From Liriodendron chinense (taxonomy: Eukaryota > Streptophyta > Magnoliopsida > Magnoliales > Magnoliaceae), in NCBI GenBank assembly GCA_003013855.2, contig PVNU02004100.1, positions 1,462,501 through 1,526,500 on the forward strand: 64,000 nt of DNA, written 5' to 3'. Shown in pieces: positions 35,701 through 47,993 of the stretch. Every line of letters starts with the position of its first letter. Position 1 is the stretch's first letter. Made by a program: the position numbers and the translations under genes. The notes below the pieces were generated by a model. It was not told the origin of the DNA. It saw nothing but the letters and a program-made list of their open reading frames with translations, and did not search any database.

Positions 35701-36167
35701 AAAATTAGCATTGAATTCCATCTAGGACTTAAGAGAGATACCGTGTAAGCATCACTATAATTCCACTAAGGGCATATGCATACTTATCCATATGTAGCCT
35801 CGTGAGATGCTTGACTGGTTAGAATTCAGGTTAGGCACAATATGTTGTCAATCAGGTATATGGCACTATCCAATTTTTCCAACACTCATTAGTTGGCTAG
35901 TGGTGATGAGAGTTATTGCTCTAAATGCATAATTAGTAGATGCAAGATGATTCACCGTTTTTTAGATGGCTTCCATATTTTCCTAGTATGCATGTGTTCA
36001 ATGAATGTATCTCATGTTCTATCTTATCTGAATGTGAGCACTATGTGACGAGATTATTATGTGTATCAACTGAGTTCATGTCACTTGTGCATTTCCTACT
36101 GTTAGTGCACTTTTCTATGGCATACTAGTGCACCTTATTTGTCAATTACGTAGGTCGTGAGTCTAGG
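32765..36167. other. Interior of the large Copia-type element, largely non-coding
   Basis: Contains an 87-bp tandem duplication near 34426-34600 (TTGGCAACCACATGCC at 34428 and 34515). Near 35100-35215 a Lys/Gly-rich stretch (KGKGKGKGKGM) recalls the end of a Copia gag. No RT, integrase or protease motif was found in any frame I could follow. Confidence 0.45.
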
Positions 36168-38018
36168 TGTCAGTTGAGCTTAAAGAAGATGAAGATCGAA
36201 GACTCAAGCGGACCTGCTGCATCAAGGAAGAAGAAATAGGTAAAAGAGATGCCTTGGTGAGCCTTGAACCTTGAACCTAACCAAAACTCAAACCTCTAGA
36301 TGACCTTGACCCATTAGGCATACTTGTAGTCATCTTAGATTGGCCTTGGGTGTCCCAAAAAACCACCCAAAGAATGGCCAAAGAGGTTGCATGTGCTGTT
36401 GAAAAACATAGCTGAAATCAACAGAAAACATGCCTTAGATCAGTTGTATGGACTGTCCGACTGGTCGGCAGGGACCAAAATGGGACAGCAAGATTTCTAA
36501 TCCCAAGCCTTAATTTGACCAGTCTAACGACCGGTCGGCTAGACTATCCGACCGGTTGTCCAATCGGTCATGACAGACCCAGTGAGGACATCAACATTTC
36601 AATTTGTCTAGGCTAAAACTGACCAGTCAGTCAGCAATATTCGACCGATCGTCGACCCCTGGCCTACCGGTCCCGACCGGTTGGTATAGAGCTGTTGTCA
36701 GCTGTTTTCTATCCGTTGAACGACTCTTTGTAAAACGATTTGGCTCGATTTTTAGGGCAAGAGAGAGATTTTAGTGCATTAGAAGCCACATTCATTGCTC
36801 ATACCATTAGGCTCTAATCCTAAGCATTCCAAACTATCTTCCTTATGTTTGATCACAAGATGGAGCATTCAAAGCTCATGTGAAGATGGACTTACTCTCT
36901 CTTAATCTTTAGAAGTTTAGGCACCTTGACCATAGGTAAATCCTTTGTTTAAACCTCTTTAAAGATCCTATTAGATGGAATTCCTCTAAGGTAACCAACA
37001 CCTACTAGTTGTAGAGCATTCACACCATCTCCTAACACATTGGGCATTTCAAGAGTATCACATATGAGGTGATTGATTGGTGGAGCTGAAGCATTGGCAA
37101 CGCAGTGGCAACACGATCGGGGGAGCAAGGGGAGTTAATTAAAGTACGAGAGAGTGGAGATCAAGTAACCCAAAGCGGCACTGAACAAGGGGCTCGTCCG
37201 ACAAGTAAGTGTCATCGTGAGAGTCCGGTTGCACTCCTTCCTCGTGGATGATTCGGTGTGAGAGTTTGAATTGATAAACTCGAACAAGTCTCCAAGGGGA
37301 GCTTCCGGCAAGAGCATACTCTAGGTTCTAGGATTATAATTGAAGGGTAGGGAGGATCCTTGTCAAAGTCCTGGGTTGAATGGAACCCAAAACCATCTTG
37401 GTTGAGAGATAAACCAGTAAAATCTTAGTCATAGGTTGGAAGGAACCTTGTCAAACTCCCCGGTAGGGTGGAACCGATTAAAACACCTAGGTTGGGAGGA
37501 ACCTGATTTAAACTCCCTAGTGAATGCCTGTTTGCTCAAGGGATGAGTACTTGAATTGGGAGTGTAGTAGACCTAAAGTCGAACCACTATACATGCTTGT
37601 GTTTGTGATTGATTTGAGCACATTGTTATCTTAGCATTGTATGTTTAATTGTTTAACTATGAATGCTTGATAGGAATGTATGCTAGGCACTAGATAGGCA
37701 CATTCACTCACAAGATGTTCTTTCACTAAGTAATGTAGACTTAAGCCTTATGATCCATTCTCTTATAGTCTACATAGGTTGCATAGATTAGGTTGTTGAT
37801 TAATTAAATCATTTGATTATCTATGCATGCTTAGGCTAGGATGTTTATATGCTTATCATATACTAGTCTTGTGATTGGACCCACTTAAGCTTGGAAGCTA
37901 AGTGTTCTTGCTTAATTAGTTTATAATTACTAATTAGTTTAATTAGGCAAGAGGTTTTTAAAAGGGATTTTTAAACGGTCCTAATCACCCTCCTCTAGGA
38001 CTTAGCTATAGTTCTACA
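36168..38018 (+). repeat. LTR-like block inside the large Copia-type element
   Basis: Begins TGTCAGTTGAGCTTAAAG. Contains many CCGACCGGTCGG-type words (36460-36680) and ends with AACGGTCCTAATCACCCTCC then TTCTACA. That ending style is typical of LTR ends of large Copia elements. A target duplication could not be read, so the limits are tentative. Confidence 0.4.
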
Positions 38019-38694
38019 AGCTCCGCCAAGCTTCCATGTATATGTATAGGGTGCGTCATATTAGACTACTAACACAATTTCACCTACCTGTATGATTGGA
38101 TCTGGAGTTCTAATCAATAGTATAATTAAGGAATATGGACTGTTAGGTTTGTTCTTATCTGCTCACTGGATTTTCTTAGTCAACTATTATGCACATGTTA
38201 TGACCTTAGACATGTGTCTTAGTCAGTGGGAGGAAATAGACAAAGTGATGACTCTTGTATGGGGTTGATATCTGTCCTTGTGGATGGATATGCTTCTTAT
38301 GGCTGTATCTTGGATATCGTGCATGTGTTATGTCACTCTTATGGTAGCACTATCAGTTTAGCATATGATATGTTTGCGGTTCCATGATGATCCTAGTGTA
38401 CGATGTGCACTGTATCTATTGTCTATGAAAATGATTAATTAAGTTCTTGAGTGAACTATGGTGGTCGGGTGATCTGATCTTCGATCACAGAGGTAAATGG
38501 CACAAAATGTGGATTGATAACCATGGGAACCTAGTGCACCTGGCTCTATGCTGGAGAGTGGGAGCTACCATTAGAGAGACTAGATGGACTTTATAGAGGA
38601 TCAGTATGACTCCTCAATCCTTTGGATAAGAAGTCTAATTTATCATGTGCTTGCTTGGTGTGAGCACGTATTTGTTTTAGGGCAAGTGAGAGAT
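38019..38694. other. Interior of the large Copia-type element before the 3' LTR
   Basis: Non-coding, ending in the polypurine tract at about 38678-38694. Confidence 0.4.
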
Positions 38695-39318
38695 TGTTGG
38701 AGTTAGTGCCCTAAAAAACCATCCGTGCCCTTATCCATTAGCCATGTGGATGTGATTCGGCGGATCTTACCAGTTGATTGTGGTGACCATGGGTCCTAAA
38801 TTGGACAAGTGATATGCCTTAGACAGATTTAGTGTTGCTCTCATTCATTAGGTTTGCTGATGAGTGATTCCTCTAGTGCTCATTGGGAACTTGAGATTGG
38901 ACATGACGGTCATTGACCTGGGAGAGTCGTGGTCTATGGATCTCAGTACCCTGTTAGACCATGACTGTCGAGGTGCACCTGTGGACATCAGTTCATGAGC
39001 TGTACGGTCATCTTGTGTGAGGGGACTGACTTGGGTCAGGATGGACAATCTCCACCATCGGGAGCCGACTTGGTGTCGGTTTATGCCTTTCCCTTACCCT
39101 TCACAAGAGTGTGAGTGTGTCATGAACAAACGATCTAGGTTCAGACCTTTAGTCACTCAGATTGGTGGATCAGGATCAAGTCAACAGTTTGGAGTCCCAA
39201 TAGCTTGGACTGTGATGGTGAGACCAAGACTTGATGATGCATGAAAGATGGTTTGATCCTTAGACCTTGGGACGTGTAAGGGTCACGATCTTGATTAGTT
39301 AGCTTTGACTTTTCCTAC
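38695..39318 (+). repeat. 3' LTR of the large Copia-type element, left piece
   Basis: Begins TGTTGGAGTTAGTGCCC after the purine tract and follows the 5' LTR to TTTTCCTAC, where a nested solo LTR interrupts it. Confidence 0.8.
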
Positions 39319-42239
39319 TATTAAAACTAGAAAAATGCTCAAATGCAGTTTTCTTGTGTATTGTTGCTCTGGGTTTGTGAATAATAGAAGCATTCGTAGA
39401 CAATCGCAAACATTTACAAAAGTACACAAGAAGAGAGATATCGCAAGGCGAATTTTATTATAGAGATTCTAAGATCTTGTACATTCCAGGCTGTGGTCTA
39501 GCATGAGCCCTTAATTACATCGAATGATCGATGACCCTTGATTAAAAGGCAGAAGACTAGTCAGTAGGGACTATGTGTAATGCCCTGGAAATTTCAATCC
39601 TCGAGCCACGAGAGTACTCGAGCACCTCTAGGAAATTTTCTAATTTAATTATCAATTGAGAGTGCAGACACCGGATTTAGAACTAAGACTTTAGGAGATT
39701 TGTATTGAAAATCCTAGTTTGGATGATCCGATTTGATCGAAACCTCGTAAGACATTTAGACACATCAATCTAACCGTACATTCTTTATTAGATATCATGG
39801 ATAGCTACAGATTCCTTTTTAATTGTCTAATCCTACATCTAATCCGTTGATTAATGGATCTCAATCTATAATTTACTGAAATCACAATGGATTAACCTAT
39901 ACAACCAACTTATAATGCGGATCCACCTTAGACTACCCTAATCAATGAATCAAATCTCGATTATCTTGAGTTTAGAAATCGATTTGACAAAATAACCCTT
40001 TTAACATGTAAAACCATACGAATGAGATTAACCGCCCTTAACCTGCAAATAAATGCACCCCGTATATCACATCATATACCTAGCTATGCCCACTATGACC
40101 TAGTGAAAGGATTCACTAAACTCTGTTATCTAAATCATCCAATTGGTGTCCCGAAAACTTAGAACAACTATAGATCGTTCGTTAGTGGGCCGTTGATCAC
40201 GAATCTACGCGGAATCGATTGCCTTAGTGGGCTTGACCTTTCCCCTATTCAGATACCCGACATCCTATCCCGAAGTACTGCACAACATAGATCATGACCA
40301 GAGAGGGTGATTTGTGCGACTCACCTCGACCTTGGACCATCTGGAACTATAAATACCAAGCCCATTTGAGAATTCCATTTGAGATGGAATTTGGAGGATT
40401 TCTGGAGTTTTGCTTAGGGATTTGCTTGGAGCTTCCGATCCAACTGTCGTCGCTCCCAAGTGATCGATGCCAGCCGTCAATCATAGGTAATATAGCGTCC
40501 TAAGTGTTGAATTTGATATTGAAATTGATTCTTTCTTGCTTCAATCCATCTCTTTTCGAATCTATATAGGATTTCCAGTTGTTCCTTCGAATCCTTCGTT
40601 CTAGACGTTGTTAGCGTGTAAATTCACCAACACAGGTGAGGACTATCTTCTAAGTTGGCTATTATCAACCCATGAGGGTTCCAAATAGTGAAAATTAGGT
40701 TTTTCTTGAATTCCATTCAAAGTTAAGTGTCGAATGATTTATGTTTGTGATTGATGTTCTGTATGTGTTGATTAATTACATGCTTACTTCGATGTATGGA
40801 TTGATTGCCCATTTGAATCGATTTTATGAAAATATGAGATTTGATGTGTTGTGCATATCAAGTGTTTGATGAAATTCCTGAGTGAACAGAAGTTCACATA
40901 TGCTCGAGTAAGTGGATTACCATCCACCCAGGCTAGTGCCTGATTGTGAATTTGATGAGTTGGCCTGCAATAGCACGCCAAGTGTTTGATTTTACGCCCA
41001 CATATGAAATGAAGTATATCGCATATCAACTATTTGGTTTTATGCCTGATTGAAACAATGAATGTTATGATGTTCTATTCTTCTCACAACATGCCTAGTA
41101 TAATATTTAATTGACATGATTGGGATTAATCTCTGAAAATCACAATTTATGGACTGCCTACTTAGGTTTGGCCGTCACGGACTTGTTTGGTCGACTTGGG
41201 AGTAACATGATCGACCGACCCTAGCTACGTCCATTTGGTTGATGTTTCGCTCAGCCTACCAAATCAGTCAATTTCAGGGTTAATCATATTTGTTTGATCA
41301 TTGTTACATATTCTGTAGAATCTCTAATACTACAATTACCATTGTTACGCAGTCACTTATAACTATACGTATCCAATCTCATGAGCCAGACATGGAATAT
41401 GGGTAACTGTGTTTGTGCTGTCTTTGGCTAGTGTGGGTGATGAGCCCTCCAATAGCCTTAAGCATTAAATCCTACATACTGAAGGTCATGGGCCAGGCAT
41501 GGTGTAACGTCCCGTAAATTTCCGTACAGATAATAGCGTACGGATGACCGTACATCTTAGTTAATTAGATTTCCTAATCCCTAATCTAGAAAAGGAAGAT
41601 TAGTTTAGGACAAATTGGACTAGATTGTTAACATTCTGAAAAATTTATGGCCCTTGCTCTAAATAGCCTTCTGGAGGGCTATATATATAAACCATTAACT
41701 ACACCTGGGTCATAAAACTAGTAACTAAATTTTATAAGGCCATTTGGGCTAATTGCCCAACTGTTATATAAATCCATTTGCTGAGAAATCCCCAAATCGA
41801 ATTGGGGATTTAGGTCTGAGAGAAAGAGAGAAAGAGAGAGAAATTGAGAGAAGAAGAAGAAAGGAGATTGAAGTCTTCATTTCCTCTTGAAGTAAGATGA
41901 TGTTAGAGGTTGTTGATTTCGTCCCTGGAGCGATTCCTTGTGCAATTGGAGGTAAGAATCGAATTAAACCTTCCAATTCCAAGCTCTCTTAGGTTTAAGA
42001 TAGAAAATCTCATCCTAATCTTGTTTTCTTGTAGGAATAGTTGATTTTCCTTAACCCTAACCCTAGACCGTTGGACGAACGTGAAACCCTAGACCTTAAG
42101 GTGCGGGCTATACTTCAAATCTTCTATTTATCATTCCTAGAGGGTATTAGACAATGATTCTTGCAGTCATAGTGTAGGACTTTGGAATTCTATATCTGAT
42201 TGTTTATCTCCGTATTATTACATTATACAACATGCATGT

Positions 42240-42500
42240 GTGTTTCATGGCTTTAGTGTTCGATGAAATGGGTAAATGACTCAACTGTTATATCTGATTT
42301 GTGAAATTCGTTGAGGTGATGGAGTTTGTGTTTCATGGCTTTAGTGTTTGATGAAATGGGTCAATGACTCAATTGTTATAACTGATTTGTGGAATTCATT
42401 GAGATGATGGAATTTGTATATGATATGCTCTCAACGGTTATAACTGATTTGTGGAATTCATTGAGATGATGGAATTTGTATATGATATGCCTAATTTTAT
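42240..42500. repeat. Tandem repeats (88 bp and 62 bp) in the innermost solo LTR
   Basis: GTGTTTCATGGCTTTAGTGT recurs at 42240 and 42328. TTATAACTGATTTGTGGAAT recurs at 42376 and 42438. Confidence 0.85.
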
Positions 42501-43182
42501 GTTATCGCACATGTACTGTTTGTCATGGGTGAAAGGGGCCAATCGATTAATGTGGATATCCTAGTTGGATTGGATATTCAGGATTGGCTGGTTGACGGGG
42601 TGAACTTGATCGATCGACAGTAGTCTGGACTACACGGGTCGTCTGTGCCCAATGCCGGTTTGGTCAATGTTCTCCCTATATCAAACAAACACATCCAAAG
42701 CCAAGAAATGTTGTGTGGTAGATAGATTGTATTGAATGACTCTTCCAGAATCTGAAATACTAATGTCATTAGATGAAGTGTCCAATGTATAAATGTATGT
42801 GCGACACGACCCTACTATATCTCCTTGGGCCGGGCATGGTGGTATGGGACACCGTGTTCGTGCCGTCGGCCTACGCTGTGGCATTGAGCCTCCCCGTAGT
42901 GACCATAAGTTATTGTGAGGATGCCGGCCTGTTTTGGGTAAATCTGAAATAATTGAGGTACTTATTTGAATAGAATGTTCTTGTATTCTAAATATATTAG
43001 AAGTTGGAGAAGGGATTCGTGGGCTACTGGCGATGATAAACACTCGCACCGTCGGGAGCCAGATAGTCCTGTTCAGGACCTACTGTATGACATTAGTAAT
43101 TCAGCATCACCAATCTTGCTGAATGAAATTTATATTAATAAAGGCCGAACTAAACCTGCATACATGTCATCGGCAATCTCAG

Positions 43183-43312
43183 TGACTGGCTGACTGTTCG
43201 AAAGGCCAGGGCATTGGTGATAGCTTTCATACTTGCACTATGTGTATGACTGGCTGACTGTTTGAAAGGCCAGGGCATTGGTGATAGCTTTCATACTTGC
43301 ACTATGTGTATA
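43183..43312. repeat. 64-bp tandem duplication in the innermost solo LTR
   Basis: TGACTGGCTGACTGTTCGAA at 43183 recurs at 43247 with one change. The two copies are nearly identical, so the duplication is recent. Confidence 0.9.
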
Positions 43313-45779
43313 TGAGTTATAGTTGGAAGGACTATTGTATCAATTTTGATTCTGTTGAGACTGCCCGGGACATGCATTGTGTGCGAATTCATAACATTCA
43401 TGCATTAATACAACTAGTCTAGGACTCTTATATGTTTTGTTTACTCATTACCTATGCTTGTTTCTTGTATGCTTGCTTGATTGTTAATCGTAGAATTATA
43501 GCAGCATTGAGTTGATTACGCACCCCCTCAATCCTGGGTGGTGTTTGGAAAAACATCAACCAGACTCTAATGTAAAAACAGGTACTATGGATGAGAACGT
43601 CCTTCATAATGAGTTAGAAGACTTTGTAGAAGACGTTAGTTACTTTCAATTCTCGGATGGCCGAGAATAAGATGCAATGGTATCTGTTTGGTGTTTTGGG
43701 GCCGTTTGATGGCTAAAAGTATAATGGCCCAAATTCTTTTGGACTTGTATATTGGGGCTCCCTGTTGTGTAGGCCCCCTTATTTTGGAGATTAATGTAAA
43801 TTTGTAAATGCTGGACCAGGTACGCACTTATCTTTTTGTCCTTACTTTAAAGTTTATTTAGTTTTAAAACTTGCGACAGGATACCATCTATCATAAATGC
43901 ATTAATCACGCTTCCGCATAAGCATAGTGACACCCGAAATCTCAAGGGTCGAGGTCATGCTCGACTTCTGAAATTTGGGGCGTTACACATGGTATATGGG
44001 TAACTGTGCTTGTGCTATCTTTGACCGGTATTAATCTTGATGGTCTTATTGAGAGTTTTGAGCACCGATGCTAGGTGACGAGCCTACCATCATTGATCTT
44101 GGGTGACGACCCATTGCCATGCATATGACATTTTAGGGTATCGAGACCCTTACCGTTTGATTCATTATTCAGTTATGTTGGGTGACGGACCCAAATTGGG
44201 ATTCTTGGAGCCGAGCATAGGACGCCCTGGCCTGGCGGTGGGTCCCGGCCTGGTAGAGGGTACTCCGACCTGGCATTTTCCAGTGTTCGGTAAGGCCACT
44301 GTCTAGTGTCCGGCTTTCCTCGCTATCCAGTGTTCGGCCGCGTTCCTATCGATCGTGTTCCTGTTTATAAGACTCTTGATAAAATTGAGGTATTTTGGCT
44401 TCACCAATACTGCTGATTGAATACAAAATTTAATAAATACTTGATAATCATGCATGCATCACATTTGCATGTGCATTAGTCCGACGCTGCTGCTGGGTGG
44501 TAACCCCACCATTTATTTTTTTGGAACATAACATTTGCATATCATAGTTGCATGCATTATTAAACTAGAATAGGAACTTGATTGTGAAGTTATGTTATCT
44601 ACTGATGCTGAGGTGGTAGGTGTGAGAGCCCCACCATTTGTTATTCTTCACTACTTGTACTTGATTGTGTTGATGATATGTTTAATTTAGGGAATGGTAA
44701 CACTGAGTATGATTACTCACTCCCACCTGGGGAGGTGTTTTAAAACACCAACCAGTTATTTTGATACAGGAGTTGCTGTCACTTGATGCAGAGATGCAGG
44801 ACCTGTTGGCTTACCTATGTCTTGCGTTTCATTTTCTGCCTTGAATTGGACGACTTGGGTCGATATTCTTAAAGATTTCATCATACATTTATATATTGAG
44901 CCCCGGCTGAGTGGACTCCTTGATTGTGTGGATAATTGTATGTATTTACACTTTGAATTCAAACTGAATTATACACTATTTAGCTTAAATCTCTATTTAT
45001 GAGTTGATGCCATCGATTTGTGCCATTAAACTATACTTCCGCAAAATACAGTCACCTCGAAAGAGTTGGGAGCCGCGGACTACCCGACACTTGATTTTCG
45101 GGGCATGACACTATGGTCTTAGAGTTCATGGTCGTAAAGACCTGTATTTTGTGGTTGAAGAGACATGTGTTTGTTGTGTTTTGTTATTGACTGATCCATC
45201 TTCGTACAAGTCAGATGTCTATGTCCCATGTTTTGAACGGAGATCCGGGCTGAGACTGTCGGGGTTTTTAACCGAGGGGTGCGACTCTAGGCCTGCGCCC
45301 GTCATTTTTGACAGGTGATCGCGGAAAGATCGATCTGCAGTTGTATGTACCTGACCAGCTCAACCGGCGGATGCCGTTTGAATGGGTAGGGCATCAATTG
45401 TTCTTGAAATATCAATCTTTGACATATTCGGTGTAATAGTTTAGAACTCTCTTGATATGGTTTATTGTGTTAACCATAGTCCCATTTGCTTAGTCCGAAC
45501 CTAAATCTGGGTCATATTATGATAATACATGTAATGATGATGCATTGGTATGATTCTGGGCACTGGCGGTCTCTTTTTGAGAAATTACTTCGTTCATCGT
45601 ATTGGATCGGATCGGACTTCGAACGCTTGCATTCTGCTCATTGAGTGGCCCAAATGAGTTATTTGACTGCTCCATTGCATCCGGAACGCTCGAAATACCT
45701 TAAATAGGCCCAAATGGGGCCCGGAAATGTCACAAAATGAAGGTTTAAAGGTGCTGAGATTGACGTTCAGAGTGTTAAT

Positions 45780-46800
45780 TTTTCTGATTTGCTGGCCTGA
45801 TTTTACTAATGCACTGGGGCCATAGCGTCCAAAAATGACTTTGTTAAGATGTGTATTTTTCTGATCCGTTGGCCTATTTTTTCGATGCGCTAAGGCCAAT
45901 GCGTCGAAAAATGACTTGTTTCGGAAATGGTTGATTTTCGTAATGCGCTGGCCTATTTTTATGATGCGCTGGGGCCAGTACGTCAAAAAATGACTTGTTT
46001 CATAAACGACTGATTTTCCTAATGCGCTGGCCTATTTTTTTTATGCGTCGAGGGTCAGTGCGTCGATAAAATAAGCTAAGTTTGATTCAAAGTATTTTTA
46101 TGATGTGCCACTGTACTTGTACAATTTTGAATTATTTCTTCGCCGGACCTGCTGTGGTCGGAAGTGGAATTTTCGATAAAGGGTTCCGTCGGTCGGAAAA
46201 GAATTTCGATGATTGAAAAAGGTTTCCGGTGGTCAGAAAAAGGGTTCCGACAAGGGATTTCGGCGATCTCTCAAATATCCATCGTACAAAGCTCTCTCTC
46301 TCTGGATCCGTTCAAATGAACAGTAATGGAGGGGTATTTATACCCGAAAATACTAAAAGCGGCTAATGGGAGGCTGCCTCGTGTAACGCGTTGAAAAAAT
46401 CAGTTGGCACATCGAGAAAATAGGTCGGTGCGTCTTGAAATGACTTCATTAAAATACTAATTTTTGGGACGCACTGGTTGTTAGTGTGTCCTGAAATTCA
46501 CTGAAAATGACTGATTTATTGGACGCGCTGAGGGTCAGTGCGTCCTGAAATTCCTGAATATTTGGATGCGCTGGACGTCAGTGCATCCTGAAATTCATTT
46601 CTGAAAACTGTTTGAATTTCTTGATGCGCTGGATGTCAGTGCATCCTAAAATTAACTTTGGAAAACCATCTGAATTTCTCGATGCGCTGGCTGAATTTAC
46701 TGATGCCCTGAGAGTCAGTGCGTCCTGAAATTCATTTTTAAAATGTCTGAATGTTATGACGCGCTGGCCATGAATTTAGTGATGCGCTGATGAACTTCCA
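45780..46800. repeat. GCGCTGG tandem-repeat region in the U3 of the outer solo LTR
   Basis: Four units of about 79 bp around AATGCGCTGGCCTATTTTTA (45791, 45868, 45947, 46026), then many shorter units around GATGCGCTGGACGTCAGTGC to 46800. Confidence 0.8.
46331..46344 (-). promoter_or_regulatory. TATA box of the outer solo LTR
   Basis: GGGTATAAATACCC on the minus strand, flanked by inverted GGGTAT/ATACCC arms. Confidence 0.6.
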
Positions 46801-47099
46801 TTTTGGTTTATTTGTGATTTCTTATGGAAATAATGGTTTGTGAGGTCCGCTTTGTGATTAATGTCGATGCACTAGCCATATTTCTTCATCGTTGTACTTA
46901 CTGCCTAATTTTTGGAGATTTCGATCATGATAGATGGTCGGGCCCACCCCTGGGTCAACTTTCCATTTTTGGTAAAGCTTGATGTGCGTTGTGATTTCTA
47001 TTGAGATTCCTGATGCACTGGCTCTAAATCCAGTAATGTGATGGATTGAACACTTGAAATATCTTGTTTTTTAGGATTCTGACTTTTGGGACCCCAACA

Positions 47100-47993
47100 C
47101 CTACGAGGTCCATCCAAGGGCCAATAAAGTGGATGTAGGTGGGTACTTCCATCAAGAGTCGTTGATTCTTACACGGGCCAACAAGGAATCCACTGGTTTA
47201 CCTAGGAAGATGTGTTATAGCTTTGATCTAGATGAATCGAGAACTCATCAAGTGATTTTTCCACGGAGCCCAACACTGATTGTTTTAATTGGATTTTCAA
47301 AGGCTTTTAATATTGACGTTTTGTTTTAACTGTTAAAACTATTTTAAACACACTTGATGATAACATGATGACCTAGATCTGATGGCCCACTTTTGATTAG
47401 CATGAGATATGATCATTAGTGGTACGTCATGGTAGTGGAGGGATTGAATCATGAGTATATGCATGAATGAGGCGAATTGACATGCTTCCTTCACAGTAGG
47501 TTACACCAAAGTTCGTAGGGTGGTGGAGCACCATTCTAGGTGCACCCTAAAAACCATAACCCCTCCTTATTTATATAATCCTATCCCAAAGGAGAGGATA
47601 AGCTAGCCATAGACGTCCCTACCCCATGGGATATGTGAGTGTGAGAAAAAACAGAAAGTATGTGAGAGAGATTGTAGATCCACTCCATCCTCCTTGATTG
47701 TCCTCGCGTGTGGTTCACTTGTGTGTATGATATACATTTTCCTTGACACCTACCAGAGGATTAGATGTTAGACTATTTCGATTTTCCGGGATTGGGATAG
47801 ATCAAGGAGAGACTCCTTGGTTCAGGAGATCGATATCGACAGACTGACATCACAGACATCCCTTTTGTACACATCACATGTAAGTATGATCTCCATCATT
47901 TATACATATTGTTTAATTATAGAAGTTTGATGTTATTGCAAATGGAGATTCTTGGTATGGGTCCCATGATTAAATTATAATGTATCGGTTGAG
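47100..47993 (+). repeat. 3' LTR of the large Copia-type element, right piece
   Basis: Resumes with CCTACGAGGTCCATCC, exactly where the left piece stopped (the repeated CCTAC is the target duplication of the insertion). It matches 29717-30600. Confidence 0.8.

Larger units (their letters stand above)
41503..43987 (+). mobile_element. Solo LTR (innermost)
   Basis: 2,485 bp from TGTAACGTCCCG to GGGGCGTTACA with exact target duplication CATGG (41498-41502 and 43988-43992). No coding, no internal domain. Same end style as the LTR it has entered. Confidence 0.85.
39576..45111 (+). mobile_element. Solo LTR (middle of three nested)
   Basis: Starts TGTAATGCCCTGG, ends TTCGGGGCATGACA, with target duplication CTATG (39571-39575 and 45112-45116). 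About 3.05 kb after removing the inner insert. The TGTAAYGCCC / GGGGCATGACA ends are typical of large Ty3/Gypsy (Tekay/Del-type) LTRs. Confidence 0.8.
39319..47099 (-). mobile_element. Solo LTR (outer of three nested), inserted into the Copia 3' LTR
   Basis: The target duplication CCTAC (39314-39318 and 47100-47104) frames a block ending ...GACCCCAACA. Removing the nested insert at 39576-45116 leaves about 2.2 kb. On the minus strand it reads TGTTGGGGTCCC..., with a TATA box (GGGTATAAATACCC, 46331-46344) about 0.76 kb in, so it is an LTR in minus orientation. The far end reads ...TAATA instead of the expected CA. No coding and no second LTR, hence a solo LTR. Confidence 0.7.
29087..47993 (+). 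mobile_element. Large Copia-type LTR element with little coding, invaded by other elements
   Basis: Similar LTRs of about 1.5 kb lie at 29087-30605 and at 38695-39318 plus 47105-47993 (the second split by a nested insertion). A Copia-style purine tract (GGGCAAGTGAGAGAT) directly precedes the 3' LTR. The interior, 30606-38694, shows no recognisable RT, integrase or protease, only a Lys/Gly-rich stretch near 35160-35210 like a gag tail. That fits a non-autonomous or heavily decayed element. The right LTR boundary is approximate and no target duplication was confirmed. Confidence 0.7.

Noticed and set aside
45594..45986. 130-codon minus-strand ORF
   Set aside because: Composed of the 79-bp GCGCTGG tandem repeat, so it is open by periodicity rather than coding.
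45780..46800. Spaced repeats considered as a CRISPR-like array
   Set aside because: Plant nuclear context, variable degenerate units without unique spacers, and position within an LTR U3.
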